Positions 6,054-9,579 of a DNA stretch of 9,579 nt are shown piece by piece (positions within the stretch are counted from its first letter, which is position 1; every line of letters begins with the position of its first letter). Under the pieces are notes generated by a model. The model saw only the letters and a list, made by a program, of their open reading frames with translations, was not told the origin of the DNA and made no database searches. The position numbers were made by a program, and so were the translations under genes. The DNA lies in contig WTCH01000012.1 of assembly GCA_013138675.1 (NCBI GenBank), positions 1-9,579 on the forward strand, given 5' to 3'. The DNA is from Woeseiaceae bacterium (GTDB lineage Bacteria > Pseudomonadota > Gammaproteobacteria > Steroidobacterales > Woeseiaceae).

Positions 6054-6385
6054 GCCTCTACTACCTGCAAAAATTCTTGTACGAACTCAATCGGGATGAG
6101 GACGTACAGCAGAAGTGCAAGGACGACTTCGACACTCTTCTCGGAAACTACGAACTCGATGATGAGGAAACGACGGCGTTAAAGGACGGTGACATCGGGC
6201 TCTTATATGTGCTCGGCGTGAACGGACAGATTCTGATGCACTATGCCGCGTTTCTGGGTGTCGAATGGTTCGACTACCTGGAGCTCATGCGACAGGGCAT
6301 CGCCAAACATGGCCCGGTCCGCGCCGGCGTCTACGCGATGACGGGTGGTGGGGACGCTTTCACCGAGGAGGATAGCCACCAATGA
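6050..6385 (+). CDS. LigA-like small (alpha) subunit of an extradiol ring-cleavage dioxygenase
   Basis: 111 aa, matching the LigA superfamily (alpha subunit of protocatechuate 4,5-dioxygenase). Diagnostic features are YLQKFLYELNRDEDVQQKC (5-23), a middle NYELDDEETTALKDGDIGLL (33-52) and LGVNGQILMHYAAFLG (55-70), the small helical domain that caps the active site of the catalytic subunit in LigAB. It has no metal site of its own. It is coupled by ATGA overlaps to hpaE upstream and to the LigB-like gene downstream, so subunits would be made in step. The C-terminal stretch (99-111) is Gly/Asp/Glu-rich. Single-chain homoprotocatechuate dioxygenases of the E. coli HpaD/HpcB type do not need this partner, so its presence here is notable. 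Confidence 0.85.
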   Translation: MSLYYLQKFLYELNRDEDVQQKCKDDFDTLLGNYELDDEETTALKDGDIGLLYVLGVNGQILMHYAAFLGVEWFDYLELMRQGIAKHGPVRAGVYAMTGGGDAFTEEDSHQ

Positions 6386-7206
6386 GTCTCGTCTACGCAG
6401 GAGTGCTCAGCCATGCGCCCGGCATCACGGGGCGTGCGCATCTCGTGAAGAACATTGATGAGCGCGAGAAGTTTTACGCGAAACTCGATCAACAACGGCA
6501 GGAAATAGAAGCCAGTGGTGCCGAAGCGCTTGTCGTCATCGCGGCGGAGCATTTCGGCAACTTCTTCATGAACAACATGCCGGCCTTTTGTGTCGGCATA
6601 GGCGAAAAGTACTCCGGGCCAATAGAGGATCCGGAATGGCTGAAAATTCCAAAGATCGAAATCACGGGAGCACCCGATCTCGGTCGCCGGCTCGTCATTG
6701 AGATCATGCAGAGTGTCGATACGGCCTATGCGGAAGAGTGGAAGTTCGATCACGGCATCATGGTGCCGCTGCATTTCCTGACCCCGAATTATGATTTGCC
6801 GATCATCCCCGTCAACATCAACTGCCAGGGACCACCGCTGACGCCGTTGCACCGGGCATGGGCGTTTGGTGAAGCTATTCGTCGTGCCTGCGATTCAGTT
6901 CCGGAGAAGATCGCGGTGGTTGGTACGGGAGGTATTTCGCACTGGCCGGCAACGCCGGACTCCGGAAAAATCAATGAGGAGTGGGATCGCGAGTTCCTCG
7001 ATCGCTTGCTGCGGCAAGACAAAAAGGCACTGCTCTCGTACACGAATGAGGAAACCTACCGCGATGGCGGCCAGGGTGGCTTCGAAATTCGTACGTATAT
7101 CGCGGCGGCTGCGGCTGCCGGGGGCAAGGGCGATTTGCAGTATTACTCGGCCGAGTTGCCAATTTTCGCCGTCGGTTGCACCGTCGCGCGTTTCGAGCTC
7201 GCCTGA
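6382..7206 (+). CDS. LigB-like catalytic (beta) subunit of a class III extradiol dioxygenase; probable homoprotocatechuate 2,3-dioxygenase
   Basis: 274 aa LigB-family protein, preceded by a very strong ribosome site (GAGGAGGA, 6365-6372). Expected non-haem Fe(II) residues are in place: H11 in LSHAPG, H57 in AAEHFGNFF and E235 in GGFEIRTYIAAA as metal ligands. H124 in FDHGIMVPLHF and the catalytic-base H187 in VGTGGISHWP correspond to LigB H127 and H195. GTGG-SH and DHG-VPL resemble LigB more than E. coli HpcB, by eye. In this operon it must supply the HpaE substrate, implying cleavage of 3,4-dihydroxyphenylacetate between C2 and C3. The substrate is inferred from context only; a protocatechuate- or gallate-type activity is not excluded by motifs. 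Its stop overlaps the next start (TGATG). Confidence 0.85.
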   Translation: MSLVYAGVLSHAPGITGRAHLVKNIDEREKFYAKLDQQRQEIEASGAEALVVIAAEHFGNFFMNNMPAFCVGIGEKYSGPIEDPEWLKIPKIEITGAPDLGRRLVIEIMQSVDTAYAEEWKFDHGIMVPLHFLTPNYDLPIIPVNINCQGPPLTPLHRAWAFGEAIRRACDSVPEKIAVVGTGGISHWPATPDSGKINEEWDREFLDRLLRQDKKALLSYTNEETYRDGGQGGFEIRTYIAAAAAAGGKGDLQYYSAELPIFAVGCTVARFELA

Positions 7207-7799
7207 TGCCGGTCGTCGAGCCACTCGAAGAGGAGCAGATGGAAGACGAGTTGCGGGAGTATGTGCAGTTTTTCAAGGGGCCACTCGGCGTCGTTCCGAA
7301 CAGCGTGCGGACCATGTCGCGGCGTCCCCATATCGCGCGAGCGTTCACCGACCTGAATATCGCGGTAATGCGGTGCGACGGCTCGGTGACTCCCGAATTC
7401 AAACGGCTAATAGGCTACGTCACGAGCATGGTGTCAGGCTGCCGCTACTGCCAGGCACACACCATACTTGGGTCCGAGCGCTTCGGCGCTTCGGAGGCGC
7501 GCCTCAATGACATCTTCAATTACGAAGCAAGTACACACTTCAGTGATGCGGAGAAAGCCGCTCTCTCATTCGCTTTCGCGGCGGCTGAGGTGCCGAACGG
7601 TGTCACCGACGAGAAAGCGACGAAGCTGCGAGAATACTGGTCCGATGATGACATCGTCGAAATCATGGCAGTCATCGCATTGTTCGGCTACCTGAATCGT
7701 TGGAATGACTCGATGGGATCGGCGCTCGAAGATCTGCCGATCGAGGCAGGAGAGAAGTACCTGAAACAAAACGGTTGGGAAGTCGGCAAACACAAGTAG
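7206..7799 (+). CDS. Carboxymuconolactone-decarboxylase/AhpD-like family protein
   Basis: 197 aa from the ATG at 7206, which overlaps the dioxygenase stop (TGATG); a start at 7176 would lie inside the dioxygenase gene and is rejected. The core signature is SGCRYCQAHTILG (78-90) with the C79-x-x-C82 pair and H85, as in AhpD-like peroxidase-related proteins. A later GYLNRWNDSMGSALE (161-175) is also typical of this group. Family members include thiol-dependent hydroperoxide reductases and true decarboxylases of muconolactones; the CxxC...H motif points to the redox type. It is not a known hpa step. A role in removing peroxide from uncoupled flavin or dioxygenase chemistry is only my inference; a decarboxylating role for this pathway, which has only one FAH-type gene here, is another possibility. 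Confidence 0.8.
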   Translation: MPVVEPLEEEQMEDELREYVQFFKGPLGVVPNSVRTMSRRPHIARAFTDLNIAVMRCDGSVTPEFKRLIGYVTSMVSGCRYCQAHTILGSERFGASEARLNDIFNYEASTHFSDAEKAALSFAFAAAEVPNGVTDEKATKLREYWSDDDIVEIMAVIALFGYLNRWNDSMGSALEDLPIEAGEKYLKQNGWEVGKHK

Positions 7800-7811
7800 A
7801 ATCCGTTATCC

Positions 7812-8795
7812 ATGACCCGTCTACTCGCAAGCAGTATTGCCGTACTCCTGTTACTGGCGATGCAAGCGTCACAATACGCGCAGGCGCATGGCGGGGTGGT
7901 CGAAGAGGAAGACCTTTGCGTCATAAAGGTCAACTACCTGCGTGGTCACTTCAAGATCTACCAGCCGCTGATAGACGGGCACAAGGAATATTGTGAGGAC
8001 CTGCCGAATGCGACAGAGACCGTATTCGTCATGGAATACCTGCATGACAGTCTCGGTGAGGCGGCTGTCGATTTTCGAATAATTCGCGATGTGACGGGCA
8101 AAGGGCGCTTTGCGCGCTGGGAAGATGTGGTCGAGATCGACGACCTCGACGCAGCGACGATCCTGTACCGCGAGCCGACAGTGGACCCCGACGTGCTCAC
8201 TGTCATTCACGACTTCAAGGAAGAGGGCCGTTTCATCGGCATCGTTACGGCCAATGTCGATGGTGACCAGAAGATCTATCGGGCGGTATTTCCCTTCGAG
8301 GTTGGTTACACAGGGCTCGGCTACTGGCCGTTCTTTATCGCTCTGTTGCTCGCGATTCAACTCCAGTATTTCTTTATGAACGGGCGACTCAAACGTTGGC
8401 GCGAGAAGCGGGCGGCTGCAGTGGTTGCTGCCTTGCTGATTCTGTGCGCGCCGATATCCGACGTCGTGGCGGACGAGTGGGTCTCGACACGTGGCGTGTA
8501 CGTCGTGCATTTCGAAAGCTCACTCGAGCCAATCGAAATCAACCGGATACACAGCTGGACCCTGCGCATAACGAGCGACGATGAACCCGTGACCGGCGCG
8601 TCTCTGGCAGTTTCGGGTGGCATGACTGCCCATGATCACGGCATGCCAACCCGCCCGCGCGTTACTGCAGAACTTGGTAACGGTGAGTATCGCCTCGAGG
8701 GCATGCGATTTCATATGGGTGGCGACTGGGAAGTGTTTATCGAGATAAAGGCCAACGGCAAAACCGACACCGTCGTGGTGGCCCTGGCGTTGTGA
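7812..8795 (+). CDS. Periplasm-facing membrane protein: unknown N-terminal domain plus C-terminal YtkA/FixH-like domain
   Basis: 327 aa. Order: signal peptide 1-25 (likely cut AQA/HGG, leaving an N-terminal His); an unrecognised periplasmic domain about 26-165 with two cysteines (C36, C61); membrane segment about 171-189; basic loop GRLKRWREKR (191-200); second hydrophobic segment 201-220; then a periplasmic domain about 221-327. The last domain has HSWTLRI, GGMTAHDHGMPTRP (269-282) and GEYRLEGMRFHMGGDWEV (291-308), which fit the YtkA-like/FixH family, with clustered His and Met able to bind metal. The piece from M189 (ATG at 8376) looks like a signal peptide of its own, suggesting a fusion of two proteins. 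It starts 12 bp after the AhpD-like gene and overlaps the peroxidase start (GTGA). Function unknown. Confidence 0.75.
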   Translation: MTRLLASSIAVLLLLAMQASQYAQAHGGVVEEEDLCVIKVNYLRGHFKIYQPLIDGHKEYCEDLPNATETVFVMEYLHDSLGEAAVDFRIIRDVTGKGRFARWEDVVEIDDLDAATILYREPTVDPDVLTVIHDFKEEGRFIGIVTANVDGDQKIYRAVFPFEVGYTGLGYWPFFIALLLAIQLQYFFMNGRLKRWREKRAAAVVAALLILCAPISDVVADEWVSTRGVYVVHFESSLEPIEINRIHSWTLRITSDDEPVTGASLAVSGGMTAHDHGMPTRPRVTAELGNGEYRLEGMRFHMGGDWEVFIEIKANGKTDTVVVALAL

Positions 8796-9579
8796 ACAAG
8801 TCGACGAGCACCTGGTGGCTGGTTGTCGTCATGACCATTGCGACGCTTGTGGTGTTGTCGAAAACCTGGCCGCCGGTTACGGACAAGTGGAGCGATGCAG
8901 ACGTCGTGGTGTTGCGCTCCTTGTGGATAGGGAGTCTTCCGGAGTTGCCACCCGATCCGACAAATGCGGTATCGGATGATCCGCGCGCGGCCGAACTAGG
9001 TCATGCACTTTTCTTTGACACTGGATTGAGCCCGAGTGGGGCGATCGCCTGCGCGACCTGTCATCGACCCGAACTCAGGTTCACAGACGGGATGCAAAAA
9101 GGGCGCGGTGTTGGCCAATCGAAGCGCAATACGCGCAGCATCGTTAGTGTGGCCTACAGTCCGTGGCAATACTGGGATGGCAGGCGCGACAGCCAGTGGG
9201 CTCAGGCGTTGTCGCCCATTGAGGATCCGGCCGAGCACGGTGGGAGCAGACACCATACGGTGAATGCCGTCGCTTTGGACGATCAGTTTCGAAGACAGTA
9301 CGAGGACCTGTTCGGCGCGTTGCCGGATCTCGACGAGTCACGGAATGTCGACCGGGTGTTCAGCAACATCGGCAAAGCGATCACAGCCTATGAGCGACTG
9401 ATCATGCCAGGCGCGTCGCGCTTTGATCGCTATGTGGAAGCGATACTGTCTGGCGACGACGAGAAAAACCTGTATGCAGCCGATGAAATCGCGGGCCTGC
9501 GCCTGTTCATTGGCAAGGCGTCTTGTACGCAATGTCACAATGGCCCGCTGCTGACGAATCACGAATTCCACAACACCGG
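8792..9579 (+). CDS. Di-haem cytochrome c peroxidase (MauG/CcpA superfamily), 3'-truncated by window end
   Basis: 262 codons from a GTG start overlapping the previous stop (GTGA, 8792-8795); the gene continues past the window. An N-terminal hydrophobic segment (about 8-23, after MNKSTST) anchors or exports it to the periplasm. Two c-type haem sites are present: CATCH at 87-91 and CTQCH at 245-249, about 158 residues apart as in this superfamily. Other family marks are ELGHALFFDTGLSPSGAIAC, FTDG (97-100), NTRSIVSVAYSPWQYWDGR (113-131), PIEDPAEHGG (142-151) and IGKAITAYERLI (193-204). Members reduce hydrogen peroxide with cytochrome electrons, or, like MauG and MbnH, oxidise residues of a partner protein. 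Which applies here cannot be decided, as the C-terminal third is missing. Coupling to the YtkA-domain protein suggests they work together. Confidence 0.88.
   Translation, partial: MNKSTSTWWLVVVMTIATLVVLSKTWPPVTDKWSDADVVVLRSLWIGSLPELPPDPTNAVSDDPRAAELGHALFFDTGLSPSGAIACATCHRPELRFTDGMQKGRGVGQSKRNTRSIVSVAYSPWQYWDGRRDSQWAQALSPIEDPAEHGGSRHHTVNAVALDDQFRRQYEDLFGALPDLDESRNVDRVFSNIGKAITAYERLIMPGASRFDRYVEAILSGDDEKNLYAADEIAGLRLFIGKASCTQCHNGPLLTNHEFHNT

Noticed and set aside
6866..7510. Plus-strand open frame of 214 codons bridging the LigB-like and AhpD-like genes
   Set aside because: Arg/Ser-rich low-quality translation out of frame with two well-supported genes.
7869..8510. Long minus-strand open frame (213 codons) opposite the YtkA-domain gene
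   Set aside because: No recognisable domain or ribosome site; the plus-strand protein has a signal peptide and family motifs, so this is a shadow frame.

Overview
The window reads as a Gram-negative proteobacterial chromosome segment, most likely a gammaproteobacterium. This rests on Hpa proteins that resemble the enterobacterial ones, a periplasmic c-type di-heme peroxidase and tightly overlapping genes with AT-rich control regions. I cannot name a genus. Its core is a pathway for meta-cleavage of homoprotocatechuate (3,4-dihydroxyphenylacetate), the hpa/hpc pathway.

Layout, left to right. Positions 1-202 hold a good ribosome site followed by a decayed gene: a signal-peptide-like start and, in another frame, a C-terminal end typical of DUF1080 proteins. 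Next is hpaC (flavin reductase, minus strand), divergent from a MarR-family regulator (plus strand) across a 50-bp AT-rich control region. A second MarR gene, closest to HpaR, lies on the minus strand and its 3' end overlaps the first MarR gene by 45 bp. It is the last gene of a minus-strand operon hpaH-hpaI-hpaG-like-hpaR whose genes overlap or nearly touch. Across a second control region (about 4062-4148) a plus-strand operon begins: hpaF, hpaE, a LigA-like subunit, a LigB-like catalytic subunit and a carboxymuconolactone-decarboxylase/AhpD-like gene. Almost directly after it come a two-part membrane protein with a C-terminal YtkA/FixH-like domain and a di-heme cytochrome c peroxidase (MauG/CcpA superfamily) that runs off the window.

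How the genes fit. The LigA/LigB-like pair would open the ring. HpaE oxidises the resulting semialdehyde and HpaF isomerises it. The fumarylacetoacetate-hydrolase-family protein would decarboxylate and/or isomerise, HpaH hydrates, and HpaI cleaves to pyruvate and succinate semialdehyde. HpaC would supply reduced flavin to a 4-hydroxyphenylacetate 3-monooxygenase (HpaB), which is not in the window. No succinate-semialdehyde dehydrogenase or transporter is seen either.

The most unusual points are: (1) the ring-cleavage step is encoded by a split LigA+LigB-type enzyme instead of a single-chain HpaD; (2) two similar MarR regulators are encoded convergently, with three related 12-bp operator-like palindromes (TTNANATNTNAA) in the two control regions, one of them inside face-to-face divergent promoters; (3) only one fumarylacetoacetate-hydrolase-type gene is present where the enterobacterial enzyme has two fused halves; (4) a signal-peptide/unknown-domain/TM/TM/YtkA protein is translationally coupled to a di-heme peroxidase and may form an uncharacterised periplasmic redox pair; (5) the decayed DUF1080 gene. 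No RNA genes, CRISPR arrays or insertion sequences were seen.
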